Shown here: in pieces, positions 50,730 to 63,889 of the stretch
Numbering within the stretch: the stretch's first letter is position 1
Layout: each line of letters starts with the position of its first letter
Source: Trogon surrucura
Taxonomy: Eukaryota > Chordata > Aves > Trogoniformes > Trogonidae
NCBI GenBank assembly: GCA_020746105.1
Contig: CM036622.1
Span: 43,129,477 to 43,193,476, forward strand
Direction: 5' to 3'
Length of the DNA: 64,000 bases
The notes under the pieces: generated by a model
The model's input: only the letters and a program-made list of their open reading frames with translations
Databases searched by the model: none
What the model was told of the DNA's origin: nothing
Program-made: the position numbers and the translations under genes

Positions 50730-53700
50730 CTATCGTAGAAACAGACCCAAAGAAAGAGATAATTAATTACGGAGTAGACAATGTTAAATTTGAAATTATA
50801 TCAGTTTGTTTAAAACACTACTTTAAGAAATATTGGTATGATTTTCTTTAACATACTGGTTTGCTTTATGCAAGTACTTGTGTTTTACTGTTAACTAATC
50901 ACCATCAACATATTCAGTAAACATCGCTTACTAGTGCAGATGGGTGTGAACAAATGATGTAAAGACAGAATATGTTTTCTAACTAAATGTCATTAGTGTT
51001 GTTTACTTTTTTCTCAGCACTGTCATTCAAAATTCTTAAGAAGATAAACTAAATTACATTATATCCAGAACTCATATAAACGTGAAAACAAGCATGTGAC
51101 TTTTTAACGCTCTGCATGCAAAGTTAAATCTGAATTCAAGCATACTGGCTTCTTTCATATAGTAACAAACGCTTTCCAAAACAAATATTTATGCCCAAAA
51201 CTATGTACTTAACTTTTTATCCAGTCTATGCTTAATGTATTTACCTTACTGTATGACATATTTTAGAATACTATGTTTCTAATCTAGCATTAGAAATTAA
51301 AATGGTCACACCACAGTGCATCCCTTATTGGGCAGGAATAACGTGTAACTTGTTTCCCGTGTGTTCCTTACCAACAAGACTAACACTGAAAACTATGTTA
51401 TAATTACTTAAACATGCTGTAATCAAAGTGTCTTCATGACTAGCTGAAAAATGAATTATCACCAGAATCATCTCTACACCATCTGTGTTATGTTTACATA
51501 ACAATCAGGTTTGGGGACCATAACTTTACATCAGGGTCCAGTGAATACTTTAAATGGAAAGGAAGGTCAAATAAAACTTAATAACCTTTACAAACATGCC
51601 TTTTTTTCCAAAAAGATATGTTAAATCCAAAGCAGATGAGCTGAAGAAAGGCAAGTACACCTTCACTGTCTAACCACAAAAATAAAAATTTGATTTTATA
51701 CAACGAATTTAAATATTTAATTGTAAATACAAGATAAATTTAAATACAGATTGTGCTTAAAAACATCAGATAAAATATCTCATTTCTGTTCACTATATAC
51801 AAGTTTCCCACAAAATTTTAAACCAATTATAAAGTTATCTTTGTATATAATGCTATCATTTGAACCAGAAGAAATAATTAAGAACACGAATTCTGTCTAA
51901 AATAACCAAGGACTTGTTTTATAATGCTTTTATGCATTATGGTTAAAAAACTATTTTTCAGAATCATACTTTTTGCACAAGGGTATGGCTAATCTGAGAC
52001 TGAGTTTCTTAAGATCTGCTAATTTCAATACAGCTTATTTTATGTACTGGGCTCTAAATCAATCATGAGAAAATCAACATTCAAAGGACAAATGCAGAAG
52101 CTTTAATGCAACAAAATAAAACAGCATGATCATAAACTACACTATGACATACATATATGTTCACACAGCATGGATGACTTAAATAAAAGCTTCAAAACAA
52201 GCTTCAAAATCCTTTCAAACCCCAAACACTTTTATGCAATTTTACCATTACTTTCCTGTCATTTCAGAAGGCATAAGAAATTTTTTCCTATGTCGGAATT
52301 AATTAAAAAACCAACCAAACATGAATCTTTCTTCTAGTCAAGCAGAGTACTGACCAGTTACCAACATGAGGTACTTCCTCCCAAGAGGGGCTAAATGTAA
52401 ACGACCCAGCTCCAACCAGTATATAAAAATCAAGAGACAGAAGCCAAACACTGAGCTCGGATTTCTCTGCCACACAAAAAAACCCTTTAGGCTGATTTAT
52501 CTATTTTTTTTGAAAGGTTCCTTTTCAATATACATCTTCTTTTCAGTGTTCTTGTCTTCTCTTCAGCTTTTCAAGGTAAATTAGCCGCATTCTATGGTTC
52601 ATTTTCTAAAGAAGAGTTTTGTCTTTTGCTTGCAGACCAGGAAGACCAGTTACCTTAGACCCAACAGAACAGCTGAGAGTATCTGGAAGTGTAGTCCTCC
52701 ATCCATTCTACATTTATGAAGTAAAAGTAAAAGCCAGGACACACTAAACAAACAAATCTCCAAACGATGCTGTTCATTGCTGATTACTGCTTTCTCTCAG
52801 TTACACTAGATTAACCCAAATGAAAAGAACTCTACATTCAAGAATAATGCTCTTAAATTCTCATTCTGGAAGAATTATTGTTGTGTAATCACCATACAAG
52901 CACAAACCCTTTTATTCTCATCTTGCTGAGAACATATATTTGCCAATTAAGAAAGCATTGCTAAAGAGTTTAAATTTTTATCTTTCTGTGGTTTCAGTAC
53001 ACAATGTAGCAGATGAGGAAAATGGGTGCTCAACGAGCATATCTGCTATAAAAGCAAAGGGAACACTAAAACAAATGGCCCTGAAAAATGTTTCCGTTAT
53101 AAAAGTGCTTAGACATTACTTTCTTTTTTATGTGAAAATTCCCTTTTACAGTGGACAAAACCATACATTTAGGTTTCTTTACAAATAAACAAAGGAAGAG
53201 ATGGAAAAATAGATCTGTAATCTTGAAAATGTCAGCTCTGATGGCGTAAAGCTAAGCGATATCTGAATTGCTTTTGCATATGATTTTCTTCAAAAAATTT
53301 ATTATAACATTATTAGCAGGATGCTGTATTAAAGCTACTTACCGTAATAAATACAACCAAACATACCTTAAAATTTACTTTAGTTGGCATCCAGTTCTGT
53401 ATTCAACCATAGCTAGCACATTAGTTGCTCTGTGGTTACAGTCACTAATGACATATTTTATATATATTGTTGACATATGATGATAAAATTAAAGTACAGC
53501 TAAATCTGGATTAAGCAACCACTCACGGGACCATTAAAGGTCAGGTATTTTAATAGAGAGGCAGAACACTTTCTTTGAAAGCTGAAGTGAATCTCATAAA
53601 AGCTGAAATAACACAATATTTAATTGATATAATATTTTAAAGACAAAATATCTAATTGCTTTATACAATAAATGAACTGGATGTATATAATGTATCTGAT

Positions 53701-56700
53701 GTAGAGAACACTATTAATAGTCAAAATCTTAGCAGGCAAATTGCCCAAAGTAGAAACCTATTTATTGTAGGTAATTGCTGTCTGGTGCTTCACTTTAAGT
53801 ACCTCACAACACATAAATATGCAGAGTTCAGAAGCAAAAGCCCAGATTCGGAACTACTGCTGCTCTGTACCTTAACACAGCAGAGCCATCTCACAATACA
53901 CCTGGACCAAGATGGCCAGTGGCCACCTCTTCTGATTCAAAGCTCTGTGCCTTGTTGTAGACCGTTCTTATTTGATCACTGATACAACTCAGAACAACGT
54001 ATAGACTGCTCTGCTCCTCAAAATAATCCAGAGTAACTGTATTGGCGGTTACAAATAGCTGGAGTGCCACCAGGTGCTCTTGGGCTGGCCAGACACGGAC
54101 ATGATCTGAGCAGAGGTGAAGGGGCGGGCAGCCGACATCACTCCTACAAAAAGGCAACTCAAGGTGTCAGAGCAAAATATCTTCCTTGCTTGCACACGGA
54201 ACAGCTGATGTATGGTGTGTACAGAGTATGTCTTGCAGGCAAATAATTTTAATGCAATTAAACCTATTCAGAGATTACTGGAATGTCTAGGTTACAGTGA
54301 AGAGGTATTTGCTATCTGAACAGTGTAGGTAATTTAACAAGATTTTTTTTTTAATTACTTTTTTTAGCTGTTCACGGTCAGTAGTTGCTTAATAAAGACG
54401 TTTCACATTATTTCATTTAAAAACCTTGATATCATGACATCACTGAACACCACGAGATGTCTGTGCAAGATGCGGGTCACAATTCTAGAAATTTACTTTG
54501 GGTTTGTGGTTTTTTTTAAATATCTGAGAGTAACAAAGATGTTAATGTGAAATAGTACTTCTCTTTCGAATTCAAACTTAATATTGAACATTTCCAGTAG
54601 AAACTTCAACGTGAATGACTTAAACACATACACAAACACACAGCCTAGACATCTGTTTGTCATATCTATCATCTTTCTCTGGTACGGTGTTACTTGCCAG
54701 AACTTTTGAGAAGTCTGGTTTAATTGCCTGCCAATTTAGACCACAAATACAAATGTAAATAAAGTTATACTGACTCTGTATTGTGCTCACTGGTAAGATT
54801 ACAGGGTTTAATTCTGGCAGAATGTAATCTCGTCTTTTTTGAAACCACAATTTACCATGTTTCTTAAAACTTTCGCTAGTTGCTGTGGACTGTTTTGATA
54901 AATAGTATTATATAGCAATGACTCAAACTCCATCTGTTTGGCTAAAATAATTGTACATTTTAGTTTATAAGATTCTAACCCCTCAGTTTTGAATGCTAGA
55001 GATGAAATCTATGGGTTTTTAAATAAAAACGGCAAATTAAAATCTAGTGACAATTAAAGAATAAGCACTAGTCCAATGTTTTTAGAAAGAGAAAAAGAAT
55101 AACTTGTAAGAAGTTCATAAAAAAAGACAAATACACATAAAAGACGTGCAACAGACTGAGTATATAGAACACCTTTGTGCTGTCCATGTAATAGTAAGGA
55201 TGTTCAGTTACATAGTTATGCTCTTTTTAATTTAAGTCAACTTAGTTTTTGCTGTGAGAGAAGCTGGTTGCTGTCCTTTATTTTACATAGGTCAACAGAG
55301 TCAATAAGAATCCCTTAATTGCTTCAAGTTGCCTTAAAGTAAAGACTTGGTGCAGAACAATAACACCACTGTACCTTCCACTTAGTAGCTGCAGAAGTTA
55401 AAGTGTCAACTAGGAAATGTGGTAGCAATAAAAATAAGTAAAACATGTAGAAGCTGTAGATTCACCTACACTGATACACTAGTCTCTCTTTGTCAGTGCA
55501 GGCTTTCTCCACGGAATATACGAGAAATGTACAATATTCCCCTCATAAGTTAACTGCACTGCTTAATAGAAGATGCTCAGCTTTTTATAATCCGTAATAA
55601 TATTTTTATTTCTTATATTAATTCCGTGCTCTTCTTTACATACCCTCAAATCACTCTAAGAACTCCACGCTCAGTCTGTATGATTTCCACATACCTACTG
55701 CTGCAGGTGTAACCACACTCAGAATAGAAGACTGCTCAAGCCAGTGTTTAGACTCTAAGCCACATTTCGTTAAACACACATGCAGCTAAGGAAACGTAAG
55801 AAAATTCTCAATCCTTATGAGGGCTTGATACTCCCTTTAAGTTTTTCTCCTTTGTTCTGAGATTCTAGTATATGTGAAAGTCAACGATAGCAGAACTCAG
55901 AAAAGTCACCACAGTTTCCAGAGTTCTTACAGTGCCAAACTAAAAAAGTAACTCTTGTTAACAGTGCTTGTCTGTGCCAGATGACAAACAAGCCTCAAGA
56001 CCTGCCAGCCAAATTTGTCAGGAGAAAAGCTAATAGCAGAGAACAAATTATCTCCTAGAACCTGTCAAGCCACGATGAGGAACAAGTGATCATGAAATGA
56101 GGAACGTAATAGGGATCCAGACAGATGAACCAGGAAGTCCAGAAACTGCCACGGATCAACCTGCAAGAGGAACCTCTCATCACCTGTATCTCTGTATCTA
56201 TTTCACAGGCTACAAGTGGCTTTGCTTTACTTCTTTCTAGAAGACAATCTTCGCACACTTCCACATCCTTGGGCCTTCTCAGTTGAGAACTTTAGAAAAT
56301 GTTTACACAAAGAGAATGAACTCCACAGTAGTTTTTAACAAGGCTACTTACAGTTTTAGTCCCAAAATCTGTGAGTGGAACAAAGTAGTACTACAGACTA
56401 TATATCTTTGATGTCTTTGGTGACTTACTGTTCCCAAAAGGAGGAGAGCAGTTTCCATGAGCAGGTACAATTTCAATTCCTGCTGTCCTGCTGTACTCTG
56501 CTGTACTGGTCTCGCTTTTTTTTTTTTTTTTTTTCTGAAGGGAGGGTGGGGATCCTGCTCTTAGGAACCAGAGCACTCAGTTACCAAGCAAATCATTTAA
56601 ACATGTGAATAGTTGCACCAGTGTCAATGTTTAAACTAAATATTGTTTTCCAGATTGGTATCTAAATTATCCACACCTGGATGAATGACACCTTGGGAAA

Positions 56701-58209
56701 AGACAGCAGCATTATCTCTTCTAGTACTACAAGTCTAACCAGCACATTACATCAGGTACCTGTCACAGTCTTACTACCAATAATTATTTCTGTTTAACAG
56801 CTTTTGTGTAGTAGGAAGCATATTCTACTCTTGATCCAAGATCTTGCTTACTTATTAATATTTTAAAATATTTTAAAAAAAAATCAAAAGTTGAGAAACT
56901 TGAATATGGACATTTGATTCTTTTGTCTACTCTTTGTAAACTCTATAAAATTTTGTCCCAAACAAACTATACTCTACTCTCCCCTTCTTAAAAGCAAGAT
57001 GGGCTTTGTTCTACCACAATTTTAGCAGCAACTTGTGTTATTTTTTGTGTTTATACAGACCACATTTCAGTATGAAGCTATCCATACTGGATACTACAGG
57101 TGACAGACTTGAGTACTGGAGGATGTCTGAGGTTTCATAAATAGCAATTTATATTTATTTGCATTTAAATTTCTCAGTTGACTTACAATGTTAATTCTGC
57201 TAGGTTAATACATGACTCTGAAGGCTGAAGTTTAGTGAAGTATGTCGTGAAAGTGATTTAATTTATTTATACTTCTGTGCTACATGGCTAACTGTTCATA
57301 CAACCCATGTTTACAGTTGTGTACCATCTAGCCTTTTGCCACTGGGTGACAGCCAAAGCATGAAAACAAAAGCCCTATTCAGGAAAAGAATTCCCTGCAC
57401 TGCTATACGAATATCAAGTGAATTATGCAAATCAGAACAGGAGGAGCTTAATAAAACGCTCTTTCTGACCTTCCTTATGTGTAAGGAAGGAAATATACAG
57501 AGAATCTTGAGGTAAATATCCCTGTAAAGGAACAGTAAGCACAGTAAATGCCGACTTCAACATTTAACTGGAACACTTAATCACAAAACTCAAAGATCTT
57601 TGCAAGTTGCACAAATCTACATCACAGAACCAAAGAGAGCAGCAATTCTCTCAGTAAAAAGACAGTTGTTTTCTTTGGTTTTGCAAAGGAATAAGAGGGG
57701 AGAAAGGGGCCCTGAAAAATCTGAGTTCATAAAAGGAATAATGGAGAGGGACAAAACATAAAACACAAAAAATACTCTACTTCAACAATTTTCAAATTAT
57801 TTTTTATGACAGTAAATGTGTACATTTCCTTTTAGAATTACTCTCTCTAGTTCAGGCTATTTATGATCTGACAAAGATGTAAAAGAGGAAGGCAAAACAG
57901 GTACCTATCATACAGCACTTTAAAAAGGTGCTGTCTAGTTTTGAATTTTAACTTTAATAAAACTCAACTTATTAAAGGTTTAGGACTGATTTTCGCCAAA
58001 ATGCAAAAGCTTTATGTTGTATATATTTCCTTAATGAACTATTTTTATATATACAACAGTTTACAGTAGGATGTAACTAACCAAGACAGCCCTGCGGAAA
58101 ACAAAACATAAAACATCCTCTTAAGTCAGTTTAGAATTTACTACGTTTGTGCCAGAATTACTTTTTTTTTTTCTCCATATTTAAAATACTATGAATATGA
58201 GCAGCTTAC
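50730..58209 (-). other. ODAD2: ODAD2 intron, 7.5 kb
   Basis: The donor is GTAAGC at 58209 and the acceptor CTACGATAG ends at 50730. I recognise no LINE in it. It holds a run of 19 T (56516-56534) and otherwise AT-rich sequence. Small open frames such as 53656-53982 and 52940-53188 are not supported as genes. Confidence 0.9.
56516..56534. repeat. Poly-T run (19 nt), followed by GGGAGGGTGGGG
   Basis: Nineteen T on the plus strand form a poly-A tract in the ODAD2 transcript sense. It is next to a G-rich segment (about 56541-56551). It could mark the tail of a retroposed sequence, but no retropseudogene was recognised beside it. Confidence 0.8.
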
Positions 58210-58452
58210 ATCATATTTTCAGGTTCTGTCGCACAAGCTCCCACTGCTTTGGTGACATTCACAAGTAGTGCCTGATCAGTTCTACTAAGAAACTTCACTA
58301 GATGTGGTATTCCACCACATTTACGGATAAGACTTCGATTTACGGGCTCTTGGCAACATTCTCCCAGTGCTCCGACAATATTTACAAGGACTTCTTCGGG
58401 CTGCTCAGTAAGCAGTCCTACCAAAGCTTCTATGACTTTATACTCCCGAAAT
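58210..58452 (-). CDS. ODAD2: ODAD2 coding exon, 80 full codons (about two armadillo repeats)
   Basis: The acceptor is CTCTCTTTTAG before ATTTCGG and the donor is GTAAGC after ATGAT. The 243-bp exon starts with the last base of a lysine codon and ends with two bases of a methionine codon (AT|G). Readable parts are [14 protein letters not shown], then [20 protein letters not shown], then [14 protein letters not shown], and finally [19 protein letters not shown]. The repeated VxNxxGALGxC and [10 protein letters not shown] motifs are two successive armadillo helix-3 segments. The match to human ODAD2 is close over the whole exon. It is flanked by a 2.8-kb intron upstream and a 7.5-kb intron downstream. 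Confidence 0.97.
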
Positions 58453-61280
58453 CTAAAAGAGAGCAATAAAACCAAAGTTGTTATTTTCAGTATAGAATTT
58501 TATTTTTATAATTGAAGTATCATTATAAATGAAGTACAATATTTAATTTCTGTATGTAAATTAGATTGTTGAAGAAACCACAATACAGGTAACCCACTCC
58601 AATCAGTTTTTGAAAGTGTGACATAAAGCATAATTTCTTGCTCTAACTTTTTAAATACTTTTTTTCTAATTTAGCTATCTAGGAGTCTACAGAGTAGTTT
58701 GAGGGGTTTCTATAACTTGACATGTTGGTGCAACATCTACAAATAGCTGAAATCCTACTGGAAGACTGGCAAGTTATATGGCATCCTAACCTCCAGTACT
58801 TTTTCCTGCCACGTTAAGACTACTTGTTTTATCAGACCTTCCTCCACCTCTCTGTATCGTTCTCTGAGGGTACAGAGTTCTCGTTTGTGCTTTTGCCATA
58901 GTCCCTAGCGTCTGGAAGTGTCTACATGAGCTACAAAACACCTTGTCTTTTCCAGGAATCTGTTGTACATGTGGCTTTTCCTTCATACAAAAAAAAAATA
59001 GTATTTCTGAGATGTTGATAGCAGAAATAGAATTGTTTCAGTAAAAGTTGATCTTTCCAAGCTGGTGTATCAGTGTAACAATTAAAGTACTTGAGAAACA
59101 AGAAACTTCCATTTTTCATCATTCAAGCCTTTGCTTAAGACGAATCTTCCCCTCTTTGTTCATTACAACCAGGAAGTATCCCTACAAATCTTCTTCAAGA
59201 GAAAATGTCAACAGGATGAAAAAAGAGCTATAAAACAAGCAAACAATTTTTAAAAAAATGTTTTTCTATGGTTGCTTTATCTGTGTCACATATCAACGGC
59301 TTCACAGATGGAATCATGTGAGCTGGCTCCGCAATGGGCAGGCTACACTTGGACAGCGCTGCTGCCTCGGGCCATCTTGTGTCCAGAAGCAGTACGGCTG
59401 CTTGCTCAAAAACTGGGATCTGAGCTACACAGGCCTAGGCACCTGTATCAGCTCACTGCTGAGTCAGCACATCTCAGCAACGTACTCAGGGCGTAGGAAA
59501 TACTGTAGAGTAGTTCAAAGATAATTAAGTGGCCCTGCAGAAACCAGCAGGGTTTGTTAGTTCTAGCGTCACGCCAGACTCAAGCTCATCCCTTCTAACC
59601 TACTTAACGTGTTTTCGTATTATCCTCCCTGCCTGTGCTGTACGATCCTCCCATCTCGAGTTTGGATAGGGTTTAGTCCTTCAGCACTACATAATATATG
59701 AATTCAACTCAAGGTTGGAGCTGTGCCTGGCTAGTAACCTTTGCGGAGAGTCAAGCACTTGCCAAAGATACGTGAGTAGCCCAGCAAAAACCTGTTTGCA
59801 TTTGGACAGAATTATTGGCTACAGCTATATTAATAAATAAAACAGGCAAGGGCTCATTCTCTAGTGCTGAGGACAGGAAGCAAAACAGAGCACCCATATG
59901 GGTAAAATTTCTTGTCCTCACAATTCAGGGTGGCCTCACCCATTCTGCCTAACGGAAACAATCTGTCGCCTGCACTGTTCCCAAGGTGTGTCTGGGCATT
60001 GTCTGAGACAGCACTTGCTGGCACAGGGCAAACTGTGTAAGGGAGTGTGCTAGCAGTAAAACAGTATGGAAAATCAAAACACAGTGCCCAAACCCTGAAA
60101 GATTTGGCCCTGTTTAATCTGCTAATGTAGAGAGAGCCATTCAGTCCATCTCATCATTGACTGATCCAGAACCAGGATGTCTCTACGCAGATACCCAAAG
60201 CTCACAGAAAAGCAGCATACATCCTGCTGAATAGCCAGGTTATGGTGCAATCAAGAATGCAAAAAGCAGTAGGACAGCAGTAAGTACGTAAAGGCTCTAT
60301 ACACCAACAGTTTGGGAACTCATTTAAGACAGTAAAAAGCCAGACTGTAAACCCTTATTACTGGAATTCCTTGATTTTTATCCAGCAGTTATATATCATA
60401 TCTGCTTGTCCAGCAAAGTACACTAAAATCAGGGCTGCAGTAAGAGGTTACTTTACTGATATTCCTTCCAGCCTGTGAATCTTACATTCCTCTGTACACA
60501 GCAGCATAACTTCAGCAGGAAACCTCGCGCATACTTCAGTGGAGCAGGCTTTTTTTTGTTGAGGTAAGGTGCGTGAGTCTGATAAATGAACTTTAGATAA
60601 GGGGGTTGAATATTCTCAATTATTAAGCTATTCGATGAAAGGTGGAGGGTGCTAACTGCTCCTGTCACATTCTCAGGTTACTCAGGACGCTCATACTGAG
60701 AGGCTGTAGGTACCTCTGGTAAGACTCTAATTGGGTAATCCTACTAAATTAGACTGGCGTCCAGACTAAGCCACTTTTCTAAGCCCCTCCTGTAGTCAAG
60801 CAGAGAGGCATCTGGGCTAATTATCCTACATTGCAGTATAATTCTGAAGTAGGTGGACCTAAAGTGTATTAGAAATCTACCCTAGAATGAGGTAATTTGC
60901 TCTCTGCCTCTCTTGACATAAAACTTTTAAGCTAAGTTTGCTAACTATTCTCTCTACCATGCAGCAATGACTTGCCCACATGTCAAACATTTAGTACGTG
61001 CTAGTACACCTCCTACCTCAGTGTCCTATATCTTAATTATTCTTTAGAGAAACCAATTGCCCCCACTGACTCTTAACATTCTAGGAACTTAACATAGTCT
61101 CCCCTGTGTCGTGATGAGGTCAGGTGGCAATTTTTCGAGTACTATAAAACCTATGTTGAAAGCCCACCTGATTATAAAGCATGTTTTTGAAGAACCATGA
61201 CGTAAACAAACAAAAACAATAGAGGCCCATAACATCAGAACATGATAATATAATGAATATTTGTAAAATTTAATTTTTAC
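58453..61280 (-). other. ODAD2: ODAD2 intron, 2.8 kb
   Basis: The donor is GTAAAA at 61280 and the acceptor CTCTTTTAG ends at 58453. A somewhat GC-richer segment lies at 59290-59510 with two overlapping frames and no known domain. No LINE was recognised. Confidence 0.9.
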
Positions 61281-61435
61281 TTTGACACATTTTCTCTGCT
61301 GACTGCACATTTCCAGATTGCTCCTGTCACAGCTGCTAGAAGGTGTTTGTTTTCAGAGTTACCAAGCAGAACAGATAGTGGCTGTAGACCTCCATGCTGT
61401 CTAACCAGGTCACGTGTTCCTTTATCTTCTGCACA
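61281..61435 (-). CDS. ODAD2: ODAD2 coding exon, 51 codons plus 2 nt (armadillo repeat)
   Basis: This 155-bp exon has acceptor TTTTTGCATAG before TGTGCAGAA and donor GTAAAA after TCAAA. It begins in phase 0 with [20 protein letters not shown]. It continues with [20 protein letters not shown] and ends [11 protein letters not shown] plus two bases of a lysine codon. Human ODAD2 has CAEDKETRDLV and [10 protein letters not shown] at the same place. The HGGLxPLxxLL and AAVTGAIWK pattern is a typical armadillo repeat (helices 2 and 3, then helix 1 of the next). The split lysine codon AA|A is completed by the next exon, which supports both junctions. Confidence 0.95.
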
Positions 61436-61947
61436 CTATGCAAAAAGAAATAATATATATATATTATGCAAAATCTGTAAATTCATGTCTTCAAAAGCTA
61501 GGTGTATTATGTTGTAACTAGTAAAAGGTAATACAGAAGAAAACATAAATATTTTATTAAAGTATCTGAATATGCTAACAACACACTAAGTTTGACAGTA
61601 AAGTGCTACTGTATATGCAGCAGTGCTTCTACTGTTACATCCTCCACATCGTGAGAAAACAAACATAAAAACAAAGCAGCATTTTGCACAGTATGTCCTG
61701 CCTCCCTCCCTGGCTACCTGTGCAATTTAAGGCTTGCACATAAGAAGAGCAACTAGGAACTTAATCACAATATTAAACATACAGCTAAAATATGCTCATA
61801 AGAATTATCCAAAGAGCATCAACATTTTTATGAAGTAATATCTTACACATTAGAGAAATAGCACAACTGAAATATTAAAACTGACAATGACATGAAAACA
61901 CAGGGCTAATCCTGATTCTGATCTACTGATTATAACAATGCAATTAC
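61436..61947 (-). other. ODAD2: ODAD2 intron, 512 bp
   Basis: The donor is GTAATT at 61947 and the acceptor TTTTGCATAG ends at 61436. A short AT microsatellite (about 61451-61465) lies just before the acceptor. Nothing else was recognised. Confidence 0.9.
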
Positions 61948-62058
61948 CTTAAATATGGCACTTGCACAATGCATCTGAAGCTCTTCATGTTCGCTACTCA
62001 GATTTTTCACAAGGTTCTCGATCATTCCTTCTGTCCTTATTGCAAGTCTGTAACTTGG
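61948..62058 (-). CDS. ODAD2: ODAD2 coding exon, 37 codons (armadillo repeat)
   Basis: This 111-bp exon has acceptor TTTTTAG before CCAAGT and donor AAG followed by GTAATT. It starts and ends in phase 0, so it is a whole number of codons. It encodes [11 protein letters not shown], then [20 protein letters not shown], ending in ASAIFK. The order of a basic first helix, a hydrophobic helix IENLVKNL and an alanine/cysteine-rich helix (HCASAIFK) is that of an armadillo repeat. Human ODAD2 has a closely similar segment at this point. Its phase fits the exons on both sides. It was too short to stand out as an open reading frame and was found by reading through the splice sites. Confidence 0.93.
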
Positions 62059-63281
62059 CTAAAAACATAAACGGCATCTTTTACATCCTGTATATTGACA
62101 GTTAATAACACTAGCTACAAGAATAATACAATGCTACAATTCTAGGCTTTGATATTGAGAAGCCTTGTACTTCATTTTAAGCCCAAGTCACCTGCATTGC
62201 CTTGAAAATACTATTTATGTTCTCAGAGCTAATCAAATACATAAATGCCCTGCAGTGCTCTTCAAATCACCTGTAAAACCAGGTGCTGCAATGCCTATTT
62301 TGCAGCCACCTTGCTTAAACAGAATTCAGAATATTCTGAAAGGTGTCCAGACTCCCTGCTCAGAGCCAAGGAAGAAAAATTGCTTGAGAATGGAAAATCA
62401 AGAAGTACCCGCTTTCTTTATCAAGAGCCAGCAGTCAAAACAACAGATCTGTTCCTTGAACAAGACTAGAAAAGTATGTCCTTGGAATTCAAATTTTCAG
62501 TGATTTTTCTTCCAAATTTTAACCCACAGGCATTCTAACAGGGGACCACTATTTAAAAGGGAGGAAACATCTGTGTAAGAGAGGTATTTAGTGTTATTTC
62601 CAAATTTGGCCAGATTAGGAACCCTCAAAAACTTCATTGTTTCAATGCAGACCTACTGAATCTAAAATCTGCCAGGTTGCTGCTTCATGGAGCATGCATA
62701 AACTTGTGTATTTCAAGAGCCTAATTTTGAAAATATGAAGTGTTTTATAATGCAAAATCTTTTGAAAAATCGTGCCTCCCATGTTTCAAATTTACCAAGA
62801 CAACTTAAGTATATTTTTGTATCCTAAGTGCAATTCACCCTAATTTGAAATACGATTCCACAAATAGATAAACAATCACTCATCTTATACGGCAATGATC
62901 AAAAATACTTATATTTAAATTTAAAAGCTGGATATACTCAAAGTTGTGAAACCTGCTAAGGAAATCTGTAGAAAAAAATCACATATGTTCCTTTCTTTTT
63001 GCAACTGATCGAATTCCATCTTACTCAACTTACAAGGACATTGTAAACTACACTGCCCCGCACTGTATTGGATCTTCTTGGCCACACCTACAGGTTAGCT
63101 TTGTAGAATTTAACTGTACTGATTAATCAAAATATAGCATCTTAAGCTGCCAAATTTTTCAAATATGTTGAAAAAATGAGAAAAAAAAAAGAAACTGATA
63201 AAGGATTTCATTTCTGTATATTTTCTTTCACAAACTACTCCTAGCCCTTAAAAAAAACCCAGACAGACATGTAGTCCTTAC

Positions 63282-63338
63282 TTCATTACAAGCTGTGATG
63301 TTCTTAAGAACACTTTGATCACACAAAGCATCTACTTC
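63282..63338 (-). other. Exon-like segment, 19 codons, in frame with ODAD2 (likely pseudo-exon)
   Basis: It is flanked by CCCATCAG (acceptor) and GAA followed by GTAAGG (donor). It is exactly 57 nt and open in the ODAD2 frame, reading EVDALCDQSVLKNITACNE. Both neighbouring exons are phase 0, so inclusion would not shift the frame. Against it, human ODAD2 as I recall it joins the flanking peptides directly. The polypyrimidine tract is poor and is formed by the 3' tail of the CR1, whose end lies only about 8 nt before the acceptor AG. I regard it as a pseudo-exon unless transcripts show otherwise. Confidence 0.25.
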
Positions 63339-63347
63339 CTGATGGGA

Positions 63348-63889
63348 TAATCATAGAATCATAGAATCACAGAATGCTAGGGGTTGGAAGGGACCTCTAG
63401 AGATCATCTAGTCCAACCCCCTGCCAGAGCAGGATCACGTAGGGCAGGTCACACAGGAACGCATCCAGGGGGGTTTTCAAAGTCTCCAGAGAAGACTCCA
63501 CAACCTCCCCCGGCAGCCTCTTTCAGTGCTGTGTTCCTCACAGTAAAAAAGTTTCTCCTCATGTTGAGGTGGAACTTCCTATGTTCTAAATTAAACTTAT
63601 TATTTCTTGTTCTATTGCTGGGCACCACTTGAAAAGAGATTGTCTCCTTCCCCTTGACACCCACCCCTCAGATAATTATATACGTTAATAAGGTCCCCTC
63701 CCAGCCCTCTCCTTTCAAGGCTAAACAGCCCCAGTTCTCTCAGTCTGTCTTCACAGGAGAGATGTTCAGGTCCCTTGATCATTCCTGTAGCTCTACATTG
63801 GACTCTCTCCAGTAGGTCCCTGTCTCTCTTGAACTGGAGAGTCCAAAACTGGACACAGTATTCCAAGTGTGGTCTCACACTGCCCTGGT
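63348..63889 (-). mobile_element. CR1 LINE 3' fragment, minus-strand sense
   Basis: The 3' tail has repeated ATAGAATC units (63350-63372 on the plus strand), followed by GGGGTTGGAAGGGACCTCTAG. The 5' end near 63889 starts within ORF2. On the minus strand it reads VRPHLEYCVQFWTLQFKRD (first residue approximate), RVQCRATGMIKG and [15 protein letters not shown] frame change follows, then FNLEHRKFHLNMRRNFFTV. It lacks the catalytic domain and is inactive. It is only about 75 bp from the donor of the exon at 63965 and is in the gene's sense orientation. Confidence 0.94.

Noticed and set aside
59290-59510. GC-richer intronic segment with two overlapping frames as a possible extra ODAD2 exon
   Set aside because: It is open on the plus strand, opposite to the gene. 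The flanking real exons already join in phase through a split lysine codon, so no exon is missing there.
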